Notes under the pieces: generated by a model | The model's database searches: none | What the model saw: only the letters and a program-made list of their open reading frames with translations | Told to the model about the DNA's origin: nothing | Program-made: the position numbers and the translations under genes | Assembly (NCBI GenBank): GCA_963682025.1 | Contig: OY821518.1 | Span: 237,459,800-237,523,799 of the forward strand | Origin: Cordilura impudica | Lineage: Eukaryota > Arthropoda > Insecta > Diptera > Scathophagidae | DNA: 64,000 nucleotides | Direction of reading: 5' to 3' | Shown: in pieces, positions 10,094 to 20,849 of the stretch | Layout of the letters: each line of letters opens with the position of its first letter | How positions within the stretch are numbered: position 1 is the stretch's first letter

Positions 10094-12000
10094 TAAAGGG
10101 AGTAAAAATTCATCAACATCTAAAGCAAATAATGCTAAAATACCTAGTTGTTAATAAAAAAAAAACAATGTAAATATAGCAAAAAAAATTTTATGTATAA
10201 ATTTATTTATAAATTTATATAAACATATTAAATAATACAAATAATATATGTACATATATTATATATATGTATATCCATAATAACTGCATATTAGAAATAA
10301 ATCGGTATATTATTTTATTTACATAAAATTCTGCAATATTTTGTTGTGGGGAAAATACATTTCTTTTGCATTAACAGAGTGTCACTTCATTTTGCTCAGC
10401 GTGACTATGCCACAGTAGATGGCGCCACAATTTTTGTTTGTTCTAATTAGCTTTGCAATAGTTATTTCTATTTTAACATGAATGTTAATATTTTCAACTA
10501 GATATCATACAGAACAATGTTAAGAGTACACACGGGCTGGTCTTTTATTTCATACGTCTTTTCATTATTCTTTTACAAATATGAACATAAGTTTGGCATA
10601 TTAACTTTTTGTTGTCTTTACAAAATAGAGTTACCGAGTTCATCAATGAGTTTTTTGCTTTCAAAACAGTTCTACATAGTTATATAGAATTATTATTCTG
10701 CTTTACCTACAAAATATCTGATTGCGATTACATCTAATTTTTAAAAATTGTTTATAATTACTAAAGCATTATTATTCACATAAATACAAAATTGCACTTT
10801 TTCAATTTTCCATTCAAATTTAAGAAAATATCAATTCTAAAAACTGGAATTAAAAATTTCCAATAATAAACTATAAAATATTAATTGAATTTCAGAAAAT
10901 CATATCAAAACGTCGGAAATAATAATTTTAAATTTAGAAGACATCAATTGCATCTTTAATATATAAATTTTATTCGTTAAACACAAATTGAAATTCCAAA
11001 AAAAAAAAACACCAAATACCTGTGTTTACATTTAAAAAATTTTTACATTTAAAAAAAATATTGACATTCAGGAGAAATTAATAGCTTTTCAGTACCGCGA
11101 TTCAGTAACTTCTTTTAACGATAGTCGAATCGTTAAAAAAAGAAAATTGCAAAATTATCAGTAAAATTTTTTAACGATATTCGCTATTGCTAAAGTCAGC
11201 TGTTGTTATCTAAACGACAACCATTTCTGTGTTGTTTATTCAATCGATAAAAACTTAAATTTTTAGGTTGAAATGTCGTCATACATAAATAAAAATCATA
11301 AAAGAGTGAAAATATTTTGCTTCTATTAAAAAACTTTTTTATATAAATAAAAAAATTAAATGGCATATTCAATTCATTATTTCATTTTCAAATAAATTGA
11401 CAGAAACATTAGTAAAAAAAATAAAGAGATTAAACATAAACATAAAATCATCCTGTCAAACACGAAGTAATTTTTTTTTCTATTCTTTGTGTTTTTCGCT
11501 TATTTTGACAGAGATGCCACTCGTTTACAATTTAAATAAACAGAAAAATAGATTTGTCGACTGTCGTTAAGATGTATGTACTTAGTGAATCACTTAATCC
11601 TTAGCGCAAACAACAATAGCTGTCGAAATATTTTGCGATTGTCAGATCGTTGAATTTGAAATTTACAGAATCGCACTACAGAAAATATTAATTTATTCTA
11701 TGAATTTTAGAAAACGTTAAATGATATTTAAGTATTGCGAACATAAAAATTGTTACATAAATAAACGCAATTTGATGAGAATGTTATTTTTTATATATAA
11801 ATTTTCACATTTTTTTTGGATGAAAATTTTAAGTTTTTCAGAAAATAAAGAGAACAAATTATTTTATTTAAAATGTTTGGGACATTTGGTTTTTTGGGTT
11901 TGGCATCCCTAATTTAATTATTTGTTATTATAAATTTATTCTCTATGTTTTCCAAATATGGCAATATTTTAATAAAAAAGTTGAGAGAGTTTTTTTTGGT
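10094..12000. other. AT-rich non-coding stretch (interior of mini-me-like repeat plus MITE)
   Basis: No supportable gene. It contains AT-rich sequence and a probable hAT-type MITE at 11090-11681. The longest plus-strand frame (11721-11912) is low-complexity and has no recognisable protein signature. Confidence 0.5.
11090..11681. mobile_element. Probable hAT-type MITE (~0.59 kb)
   Basis: The left end CAGTACCGCGATTCAGTAAC and the reverse complement of the right end (CTGTAGTGCGATTCTGTAAA) are clearly alike, and related AACGAT blocks follow in both. No transposase inside. An 8-bp duplication is not evident (left TAGCTTTT, right AAAATATT), so the assignment rests on the inverted ends only. Confidence 0.45.
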
Positions 12001-12345
12001 TATTATTTTGTTACTCCATCCGACCTATATGGCCGCAATGAAGAGCTATTTAATTAGCAAAAACTAAATTAAATGAAAAGTTATGTCATATAGCCGGAAA
12101 CGCATGCATATAGGTATATAACCAAAATGCATGCCGATCAGCAACCACGATGACCAAAAAGCAAACACCGAAATAAATCCGAAATAATAGAAAAGACGAA
12201 AACCAACCCAAAGAATTTGCTGAAATAATTTGGTATTAAATTTAACAAATTGTTTACTTTTTCATTTACGTTTATTATCAAGACTCAAACCGAGGTGGAG
12301 GGCATCAAAGATTCGGCACAGCCGAATTTAACACTCTTACTTGTT
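12000..12345 (+). repeat. mini-me / DINE-1-like element, 3' end with terminal hairpin
   Basis: Ends GAGGTGGAGGGCATCAAAG, then the hairpin ATTCGGCACAGCCGAAT and ACACTCTTACTTGTT. Related ends occur at 45100-45235 and, inverted, at 61840-61990. A stem-loop close to the 3' end is a feature of DINE-1/Helitron-derived elements. It probably belongs to the left half at 8012. Confidence 0.55.
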
Positions 12346-13808
12346 TTTTATTTATTTGTAATAATAATTAAATTAATATAATATTATTATTATAATAATA
12401 ATAATAATGATAATAATAATAATAAAAATAAAATATAAATAAATTAATAAAATTTAATCTTAATCACATTAGGTTCCATTTATAACATAATTATTTTAAA
12501 ATTAATTTATTGTAGCTGATGAAGTATTTAAGTTTTGTAAATTTTTGAATACCCAGTCTTTCATCCAGCTTATTTATCGCCTATATTTGCTGCTTTTTTG
12601 CCAATCTTTTCTTGGCGTTACTAGGTGCAGCTGTTGATTTCACTGCTGGTTTCTTTTTTGGCTTTGGAAATAAGTCGCATTGAATGGAAGCAGAAAACCT
12701 GGGTCTTCCATCGTCAAGCGGTAAAAAAGCATGGTATTGAGCGGTGCCATCGATTGTTATCGCAGCATCGAATCTGCTCTTCAGTGTTTTAAATGATCCT
12801 CTTTGCTACTAAAAACTATTTTAGTTTCTTTCCAATAATTCTTTGCCCAATGGAATAAAGCAGTCGCATCCAATGAGAGCACTGGAAGCTTTTGAGGTTT
12901 GTTCCAATATCATCACATGCTATAAGATTTGTGAAGCTACTTTCGGTTTTAAAATGTTGACGAGCTACGTCCGAAATGTAGTATACCTTCTCTACTGTAA
13001 ATTTAGGTTTTAGATATTTTAGTATTATCTTCTGGTACTCATAATCTGCAACAGTATCATGTTTTAAATCGTGGGATATGATTGCCACACTTTTGTGTTA
13101 CACTTTTTCATCTACTGTGAATATAGTTGCTTGGTCGTTATTGAAGTGGAAAGCTTATATCGCATCCTGAAGAACCTATTTATAGTTTTCTGCGAAATTA
13201 TATGAAATAACGAATTCACCAGACTACAAATGTATTTATCTTCAAATCCTTGAAGAATGAAAATAAAAAGTCATGAGTTCTCAAGTTTAGCAATCCTGTA
13301 CACATTTCTTCCACAAAATCATCCACATTTAAAATTATTGTTTTCAATGTGCATCTGTCAGTCTGAATCCAAGATTCAAAGTGGACATTCTCTATATATT
13401 CGCGATCAAAAGAGTTGATTAAATTCTCTTTGATGAATGTGGTTTCCGGGTAATTTGAACATTCACCTAAGTGGCAAGAAGTTGTTGCATTAGCGCACAT
13501 AGTCAATTTTAGGCAATCGCGGTAATCGTGCAAAATCTTCTGGCGAATCGGTTAATCAACAACTGAACTTAGTTACACCAAGAAAAGATTGGCAAAAAAG
13601 CGGCAAGTAAAGGCGATAAATAAGCGGGAGGAAAGACTTGGTATTTAAAAATTTACAAAACCCAGCTACAATAAAATAATTAATAAATAATTATGTTATA
13701 ATTGGAACTTAATGTGATTACGATTAAATTTTATTAAATTATTTATCTTTTTATTTTAATTAATATTATTATTATATATTAATTTAGTTATTACAAATAA
13801 ATAAAAAA
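12345..13808 (-). mobile_element. Inverted-repeat element (~1.46 kb, ~0.25-kb arms) with transposon-protein relic
   Basis: 12345-12615 and 13577-13808 are imperfect inverted repeats. TTTTTATTTATTTGTAATAA at the outer left matches the complement of TTACAAATAAATAAAAAAA at the outer right. TTTTTTGCCAATCTTTTCTT at the inner left matches the complement of AGAAAAGATTGGCAAAAAA. The arms are partly microsatellite ((TAA)n at ~12370-12432). A minus-strand gene relic lies between them. No target duplication was confirmed. Confidence 0.65.
12816..13533 (-). pseudogene. Transposon-type protein relic with 'YYISD..RQHFK' motif
   Basis: Two open segments: 13216-13533 (HDYRDCLKLTMCA, CHLGECSNYPET, WIQTDRCTLKT) and 12816-13088 (ISHDLKHDTVADYEY, KVYYISDVARQHFK, FTNLIACDD). 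Segments between them are frameshifted. From general knowledge, the order DCLKL.MC...C.LG.C..CP, W...DR.TL, S..L.HDT.A and YFSDGA...KN..NF.NL belongs to a family of uncharacterised proteins abundant in TE-rich invertebrate genomes, thought to be transposase-related. The Asp of YISD is a candidate catalytic residue. The superfamily was not established and the copy is dead. Confidence 0.5.
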
Positions 13809-13814
13809 ATTATT

Positions 13815-13887
13815 TTTAAACATTTCTATTGCGGGTATTACAGTATCGAAAGTATGAAATTTTGGTTAGGTATGTTATATACCGTCG
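13815..13887 (-). repeat. Dispersed repeat X, copy 3 (right part, inverted)
   Basis: Reverse complement of about 7895-7960 of copy 2 (shared blocks TATTGCGG.TATT.CAGTAT and GGTTAGGTATGTTA). It ends in CGTCG (13883-13887), the complement of the CGACG that ends copy 1 at 2352, directly against a Transib terminus. It is therefore the expected opposite flank of the Transib insertion seen at 2353. Confidence 0.75.
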
Positions 13888-14606
13888 CACAGTGGACCAT
13901 TTGACGAGAAGGCGGTCAAAAATCTATAACTTTTGATCGGATTGGTATTTTATATGCTGTTTTTTTTGTTTGGTAGGTGAGACTTTAGCCTTTAAGTTTT
14001 GCTATAAAACGTAATTCTCGGCCGAAAATAAAAAAAGTTACGGAGGGTTTAAAATACATTTTCATTTGTAGTTAAAAATAAGACATTATTTTTAATATTT
14101 TTATTATTTTTAATATAATGTCTTATTTTTTCGGTTAATTTTACAACTAATACTTTTTAACAATTTTTTAAGTTAATTTTTTCAGAAAATGCCAAACTTT
14201 GGCCCCCGTAAACTTTTTAGTCCTAATGTGCACAAGGGCCAAAAGTTGTTTTTTTTTTTTTTTTGAAAGATCCCGAGTTAAAATATAATTTATTAAGCAG
14301 CGAACGTAAAAGTTACCTTATATTGGTTCAAGATAGAGAAGTTTCAATGAAAAATTCGTATGTTTTTGCTTTAGTTAATTTTTTTTTTTTTTAATGTCTT
14401 TTTAAATATTTCTATATCAATTTTTATGGTAAATTTATGAAATATAACAATTTTTATTGTAGATTTACAAAATATATAAATTTTTAAATCAAGAAAATTT
14501 TTTAACTATAAAAAAAAGTGTAACTTATTGTTAGTGTAATGAAAAAGTACTTTAAATCAACCAATTTTAGTAAAAATTTCTTCTAAATAGCCTTGATTTT
14601 CATCTT

Positions 14607-16187
14607 CTAGAAGTTGTTTAGCCTTTTCGTCATATATGGATCTGAAGTGCACAACAAAATAGTGATAAGGTCTTCATTAGTACAACATCTGGACATTTTC
14701 CTTGTGTTGTGCTCGCGAAAGAATCTGTAGTAGAATCTTTTTTCTTCATTTTCTTTGTTTTCTCTCACTGTTTCGCCCAACGGACCAAATTCCAAATCAT
14801 AACCCAATTTAAGAATATGCTCCATGAAACGTATTCTAGCATGAAGAGGGGACATTCCAAATTCGTAGGCTTCTTTAAAACTATCGTCATCTGGTGGGGG
14901 GTTGACTTAATTGACTTGATGTCTTTTGGCATATAATGCAGCTTGACATTGACTTTGTTCCAGTTAAAGCTTGTGCAACTTTTCCATCAATCATTGTGAG
15001 ACACATTTTAAAATGTACTTCAATGTCTTGGCCATCAAATTTAAATATTACTGGTTGAAGTTCCTTAATTTGATCTTTTATTTTTTGAACTTCTTCAGTT
15101 ATGACATCTTTGGTTTCCTTTTTGAATGCAAATTTTATTGTTCTGCAATACTTTGTTGAAGAAGGAATTTCATTTTTCCATATATCAATTTCTGTTGCTC
15201 TACTAGTTGACGGCTCTAAGACGCTATACCTTTTTGTTAAGCGCAATGGAACGAAAGATACCATAAATAAATTAGCATCTGATGAATTTTCGGCATTAAA
15301 TTGCTTGTGTTGTTTCTGACCAGAGGTCCATCACATCCCCAATTTTTTTTAAATGATCAGTATCAAGCGTATTTAGCAATCGTTCTGCAGTATGTTCAAG
15401 GAGATCTTGCAATTTTATTTCTGCTGATGTTGAAGTGACACTAATAGCAGATTGTGAAGGTAAGCATTCTTTTTTGGCAGAAACTAAATCTTGATACTCT
15501 GGAAAAATCCCACAATTCTTTTCATTGGTTCGCTTCCGCAATTCCTTATATTGATTTTTGGTCAATTTCAAATCCAAAAATAGGGCGAACGCTTCTTCCG
15601 GCGTAAATTTCTTATCTTCAATTGGTGTAGGAATGCTTTTCAAAATCCTCTTTGTGCGCCTTGGGCTCGCTTCTACTATTTTTTCAATTATTTCAATTTT
15701 GTTTTTTTTTATTTTGGGTTGGTTGAATTTGGTGCAAAAATGAATCCTTAATAATTCTTTGAGAAATTTCTTCATTGATATTCTTCAGCTTGCGCCTTCG
15801 AGATCTTTCACTACATCCGTCAATTGGTTTTGCCGGTCGACCCTTATTTCCGCTTTCGTTGGCAGTTGTAGATGCACTCTCAAAAATAAGTTCCTTTATT
15901 AACCAGTCTTCGTAACGTTGGTACATTTTTGCCTTGCTATGAGAGCAATCAATGTACCGTCTTTTCAAATTCGATGCAAAATTAGTAATTTTTCCTTTGT
16001 GCATTTCAATGTCTTCTGGGTTACAATTCTTAAAGGAGTCGTTGCTCACTATGTGCAAAATTACATCGTCTACATCATTTCGTTGAAAATAAATATCTGT
16101 CAGATCTCTGTAACAGTACTTAGCCATTGCACAAATTGTAATGAATAATAATTGTGGAAACATTATTATAAATTCTCTTTCTTGCAA
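14607..16187 (-). pseudogene. Transib (RAG1-like) transposase, internally deleted
   Basis: Minus-strand segments in order: 16187-15693 (ends KGRPAKPIDGCSERSRRRK), 15775-15296 (EEAFALFLDLKLTKNQYKEL), 15264-14887 (VSFVPLRLTK, then MIDGKVAQALTGTKSMSSC and IIC) and 14855-14607 (SPLHARIRFMEHILKLGYDL, then a C-terminal tail). Compared with copies 2 and 3, the KWG.DG motif with the first catalytic Asp is deleted near 15290. The stretch holding the HxxxxH pair and the catalytic Glu (EAQEARNK) is also deleted, near 14750. The second Asp (in MIDGKV) and the CxxC survive. Several frameshifts. It cannot encode an active enzyme but its ends could be mobilised by another Transib. Confidence 0.88.
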
Positions 16188-16200
16188 TTATGTAAAATAA

Positions 16201-16590
16201 AAATTTTTATCTTTTATTACCACTTTTAGAAGCATAAAAAACCCACACCCAAACCCCTTTTAAAAGGTGAAGCATACCTGCTCATATCTTAAAGGGCTAT
16301 GTCGCAATAGTTTTTTTTTTACCATTTACAAATTTTTATCTTTTATTACCACTTTTAGAAGCATAAAAAACACACACCCTAACCCCTTTTAAAAGGTGAA
16401 GCATACCTGCTCATATCTTAAAGGGCTATGTCGCAATGGTTTTTTTTTTTTACCATTTACATATTTTTATCTTTTATTACCACTTTTAGAAGCATAAAAA
16501 ACCCACACCCTAACCCCTGTAAAAAGGTGAAGCATACCTGCTCATATCTTAAAGGGCTATGTCGCAATAGTTTTTTTTTTCACCATTTAC
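16201..16590. repeat. Three tandem ~130-bp repeats inside Transib copy 1
   Basis: The block TTTTTATCTTTTATTACCAC through CTCATATCTTAAAGGGCTAT occurs at ~16203, ~16333 and ~16463 with very few differences, including AAGGTGAAGCATACCTGCTC in each. It lies between the transposase relic and the upstream terminus, where the element's own promoter would be. Subterminal repeats can be transposase-binding sites, but that is inference here. Confidence 0.85.
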
Positions 16591-16699
16591 CTGTTATTTA
16601 AATTGTTTCCCATTTTGTCAGGTATTTAAACTATATAACTCTAATTCAGACTGTTAATGTTTTTGAAATATACCTATGTAAATGTACCAGTAACAATTA

Positions 16700-16950
16700 C
16701 GCGCATTATATCTCAACCCTTTTTTATAAGTATATAACAACTCCTGACAACTCTACCGACACGCAAAAAAATACACCGAGGTGCACCGGTACGACCAACT
16801 TTTGTATTCATAACACTCAGACAGACGGACGGACATCGTTTAATCGACTCAGAAAGTGTTTTTGAGTCGATCCGTATAATAAAAGATGGATAAAGGTCCA
16901 ATATTTTTGGCGGTTACAAACATCACCTCAAACTTAATATATCCTAACCA
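16700..16950 (+). repeat. Diverged fragment of repeat V inside Transib copy 1
   Basis: Shares with V copies the order CAGACAGACGGACGGACAT, ATCG.TTAATCGACTCAGA, GATCCGTATAATAAAAGATG, AATATTTTTGG and CACATAGTGG. It is shorter and more diverged than the other copies. Confidence 0.6.
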
Positions 16951-17519
16951 CATAGTGGACAACTTTTGTATTCATAAATTTTGCAGAAAAGATCTAACCT
17001 TGGGTCAGAAAAATTGTTCTAACGCACACGGGCGGAAACTGGCGGGTGTATAATGGGTTATAGGAGTATAGGGCAAGGTTCGGACTATAGAAGAGTGCAA
17101 GATTTTTTCTGACTGCTTTTGACTGGCAGGAGTTATGCTCTATTAAGTTGGAGATTTTCGGAAAATTTGGACCTTTTTTAAAAATTTTTTTTTTTAAATT
17201 TCGGAATGACTCAGTGATTTTACATTTTTAACATTAATAGTATGGAAGCCACAAAATTATACAAAATATATTTCACTTCAAAATCTTTTAAATCAAAAAA
17301 GTAACAGTCATTCACAAATAAAAATTTACAAAGAAATTTTTAATTTTAGAAGGCCCATTTTCGAAGACCCTGTTCGCTGTGATATAGTTGAGATAGAGTT
17401 TCAATTTTTTGGCTCCCGAGGTTTAGTAGTATTTGCTTCCAAATGAATAACATAACTCTAAAATCGGTAACAAAAAAAAAATGATTTTTGGTCGCCTTCT
17501 CAAAATATGGTCCACTGTG

Positions 17520-18274
17520 CGCTGTTGATGTCGAACTATTTTTCTCTCTTCAAAATTACTTTCAACATTTTTTGCTCCAATCCGATTTAAATAATTTTTG
17601 TGGATGGTGCAATGTAAATCTTATGGAGCTCAATATAAAAAAATGCAAGCATATGTCCTTCTACAGATGTAGTAATCTACATACTACTTATTTTGTGAAT
17701 GAAAGTGAATTGGAATCCGTTGATACATTCTCAGATCTTGGCATTTTATTAGATCATATATTAAATTTTCGTTCTTGTATATATGAAACGATGAAGTAAA
17801 GAATTGTTTGATCCATATGTTACCAAACAGCTATATACATCACTGGTTCGTCCCATCCTGGAATATGCTTCTATTATATGGGATTCGTGTTACATTATTC
17901 ATATAAATTTTGTCAAATCCGTTCATAAACAATTTCTTTTATTCTGTCTACGTGGACTTGGTTGGAACTCCAGTGCCTTACCCTCTTATGAATCCAGACT
18001 TGCTCTAATCAAGTTACCGACACTGAAAAGGCGTAGAACAGTGCTTAGTATTTCCTTTCATGGCAACATTGACTCCAATTACTTGTTAAGTAGAATGCAA
18101 ATTGATATACCATCGAGACCTACAAGAAACTTTAAGCTCTTAAATATAAATTATTTTCGATTTAACTATGCTAATAATGATCCATTTCGCCGGTTGTGTG
18201 AGCAATTTAACGGAATTTACCACATCATAGATTTTTCCGAAAATAAAGAATCTTTGAAACGTACGTCTAAATAA
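17520..18274 (+). pseudogene. Jockey/CR1-type LINE reverse transcriptase, C-terminal part
   Basis: After the Transib terminus the frame reads AVDVELFFSLQN (a degraded YADD box lacking its Tyr and first Asp), then LNNFCGWCN, KCKHMSFYR and FSDLGILLD. A frame change near 17800 leads to YVTKQLYTSLVRPILEYASI, KQFLLFCLRGLGW and RRTVLSISF, closing at 18274. These are the end of the palm and the thumb and downstream region of a Jockey/CR1-group ORF2 without RNase H. Everything 5' of the catalytic box is missing exactly at the Transib border, so Transib joined or recombined into the active-site codons. Dead copy. Confidence 0.82.
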
Positions 18275-18358
18275 ATAAATCATCATTATTTTAATTGTTA
18301 TATGTATTTTATGCACTAAATATATTAGTCTGTAAGGACATTTGTAATTCCATAGACT

Positions 18359-18406
<48 letters not shown>

Positions 18407-18410
18407 AAAA
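18275..18410 (+). repeat. LINE 3' UTR ending in (AAAT)n tail
   Basis: A short AT-rich 3' UTR follows the stop of the LINE fragment and ends in about twelve AAAT units (18360-18405). This is the usual tail of such elements; a similar tail ends LINE-C at ~52595-52617. Confidence 0.75.
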
Positions 18411-18812
18411 AATGCACTTCCGGCCCCATAAAGTATATATATTCTTGATCCTTATAACAACTCGATATAGCGTTGTCTGTATGTCGGTCTGTCTGTCTGT
18501 CCGACTGTCCATCTGTCCGTCTGTCTGTCTGACTGTTTGTCTGTGAGTGTTGAATTCACGCTCTTTCACAAAAAAAAACCATTTAAACTTAGGATAAGAT
18601 TAACTGTAGTTCCTCTTAATGTTGGACCAGACCATTCCATTATATTTATTTACTTACTAATCCAAAAAGTTGAAAACATATAAATTGTATGAAAATAATG
18701 GAAAATCCTTGAAAAACTTTCAATTGACTTGTCAAACAAAATAGCTGAAAAGCGTATGAGTAATATTTAACATTGGACATAACTCATACGCCCTCCAATT
18801 AACAGGTCATCA
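18411..18812 (+). repeat. mini-me / DINE-1-like element, left part, second copy
   Basis: Shares with 8012-8817 the block GGCCCCATAAAGTATATATA, TCCTTATAACAACTCGATATAG and a (GTCY)n tract at ~18475-18542. It is cut at 18818 by Transib copy 2. The two fragments differ enough to be old. Confidence 0.6.
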
Positions 18813-19405
18813 CATTGCACTATGGTCAATTTCGGCCAACAATCTATATCTTCTTTGTTTCTTTATGTAACTAGTTGAAATTTGGTACGCGAGTAAAGTA
18901 TACTATTTTTGACCATATACCAATTTCGGCACGATGTATATAGGGGTTGGCCAATAAAGTATGGACTATTTAAATAAAATAAACAAATCATTTGAAATTC
19001 TTATAAATATGTTATGTAATTATATAAAATAATATATTTATAAGCTTTCCAACTATATAAATTTTCCCAAGATCGTCTTATTTCTGAAGATAGATACGAA
19101 TATCCGTAAAATATTTTTTTTTTCTACACACAAACTAAAAAATTACGAAAAACAGATTATAACAATACTACTCACGGAAATAACGACCATTTTAGTTGTT
19201 CCCTTTAAAATTGTTATAAAAATTACTATGTTTATAAAGGTCCGAGTTTTCCAATCCTTTCAACATCTTTATAGCCGTTTTCCACTATATTCCCTATTTC
19301 TAAAATTAACTCTCATATTAAAAGTTTTTTTTATAATTTTATTTATTTTATACTACAGTAGATAACTATGTAGATACAGAGATGTTTTAAATTGTTAGTC
19401 TTATC

Positions 19406-20749
19406 TTAGCAAATAAGATCTAAAGCTTCTTCGAACATCTCTTGTTCTTTTTTTTCATTCTTTATTCTAATATTACTAATTAATGGATCTGACGCTATAA
19501 GTAAATAATGAATGACGTCTTCGTTGTTCAATTTTCTTGATAATGTTCTGCTGTGATTGAGTCTGGCCGATTTGAAAATTTTGTTTGAAGCCTCTTGAGC
19601 TTCTTCTGTTAATGATCCTATTGGGATTCCAATATGTTCCACAATATCTACACCATGTATTAATACTTTGTTAACAGTCGGAGGCATCTTGTACCATGTA
19701 TAAAGGCTCACATAAAGTTCAGCAGTTTCATAACAAAAGTTTTTTAATTTTGTTTTATTAATTTCGTGTCCCGAAGCCAGTACTTGTAATATACATGCAA
19801 ACCTTTTTACTAAATATACGTCAATGTTTAATATTTTTGCAACTATACTAAAATTTTTAAAAAATGTTCGTGCTACATTTCCATTGTTGGAATTAGCTGA
19901 ATCAGGTCTTACCGCATCTATATTTATTCCCAGTTCATTTTTAATTTCAGTTTGAATTTGTCTTTTTCTGCTGGCTTTTAAAATCTAATTTTCTTTTGAT
20001 GCAAATGACATTTTAAAATCCATATTATAAGCAATATGGAGAAGACACTCCATAAAGCGTATCCAATAATGTAAAGTGCTCAATCCAAATTTGTAGTTGT
20101 TGACTATAGGTTGCAATGATTTAACATAAGATAGGTTATTCATATTATATGGATTTGCATTACATATATTGCAAGACCTGGTTGGCGGCTGTTGTGTAGG
20201 GATATCTATAACTTTTCCATCAACCATAGTACATAAGAGAGAATATTGGATCACAAGTTTGCGAGAATCTTCAAATTCAATTTCGGTAGGCAATAATTGT
20301 TTTATTTGTTTCGTAATGTTTTTATATTCTTTTTCCACAACTTCCTTATTTTCTTTAATGAATTCAAACTGTATAGGCCTGCAAAACCGAATAGAGCCAG
20401 GTTTCTCGTTTTTCCAAATAATTTTGCTACTTGTTACTGAAATTAACTGAAGGGGAACAAATGCTATCATAAATATAGCCGTTCCATCAACATTTGTTTG
20501 CTCTTCATTTTCCCACTTTTGATAAAAAATCTGTTGACCAGTTGATCCATCCATGCACCATTTTCCAATTAACTCAAATTTTGTTTCACTTATATCTTTC
20601 AAATCAGCCTCAATTGATAAAAAAATTCTTTTGGAAGTATGATCCAATAGCGCTTATATCTTCTAGATAGCAGTCTTTTTTTCTGTTTAGGATTTCAGGA
20701 TTAAATGGATAATTTTTAGCTCCAAACAACAATTCATTGTATGATCTTA
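19406..20749 (-). pseudogene. Transib (RAG1-like) transposase, catalytic part (copy 2)
   Basis: One frame runs from ~20647 to the stop at 19406, broken only by a TAG at 19982-19984; a frameshift sits near 20650. Visible in order: KWCMDGSTGQQIFY (first Asp), FVPLQL, FCRPIQFEF, TMVDGKV (second Asp), SCNIC (zinc CxxC), GLSTLHYWIRFMECLLHIAY, NNGNVARTFF, YTWYKMPPTVNKVLIHG and LTEEAQEASNKIFK (catalytic Glu). The first His of the HxxxxH zinc pair has become Asn (VNKVLIH). The 5' coding part lies across LINE-A at 25772-26145. Cut-and-paste DDE enzyme of the RAG1/Transib superfamily, acting in the nucleus on CAC-ended repeats. Inactive by nonsense, frameshift and insertion. Confidence 0.9.
20736..20749. 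repeat. LINE-A target-site duplication, left copy
   Basis: ATTGTATGATCTTA, repeated exactly at 25758-25771. It reads across into Transib coding sequence (…KYNN|LRSYNE…), showing where the LINE landed. Confidence 0.93.
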
Positions 20750-20849
20750 GATTAGGTTAGGTTAGGTTGGAAGTGGCTGCTGATCCAAGGACCAGCACAC
20801 TTAGACTCTGGGGTCCGTTGTGATACCACGGGACGAATGGGTGTTCCCC

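Larger units (their letters stand above)
13888..17519 (-). mobile_element. Transib copy 1 (3.6 kb, internally deleted, chimeric flanks)
   Basis: Both ends begin with the Transib/RSS-like heptamer: CACAGTGGACCATTTGACGA at 13888 and, inverted, CACAGTGGACCATATTTTGA ending at 17519. A degenerate transposase gene runs on the minus strand. The flanking 5-mers differ (CGTCG left, CGCTG right) and the flanks are different repeats (X on the left, a LINE ORF on the right), so this is not one clean insertion. The right ~0.5 kb equals the fragment at 2353-2813. Confidence 0.88.

Noticed and set aside
20752..20768. Interstitial telomere remnant
   Set aside because: Only three units and exactly at the LINE-A 3' end within its target duplication, so it is the element's tail.
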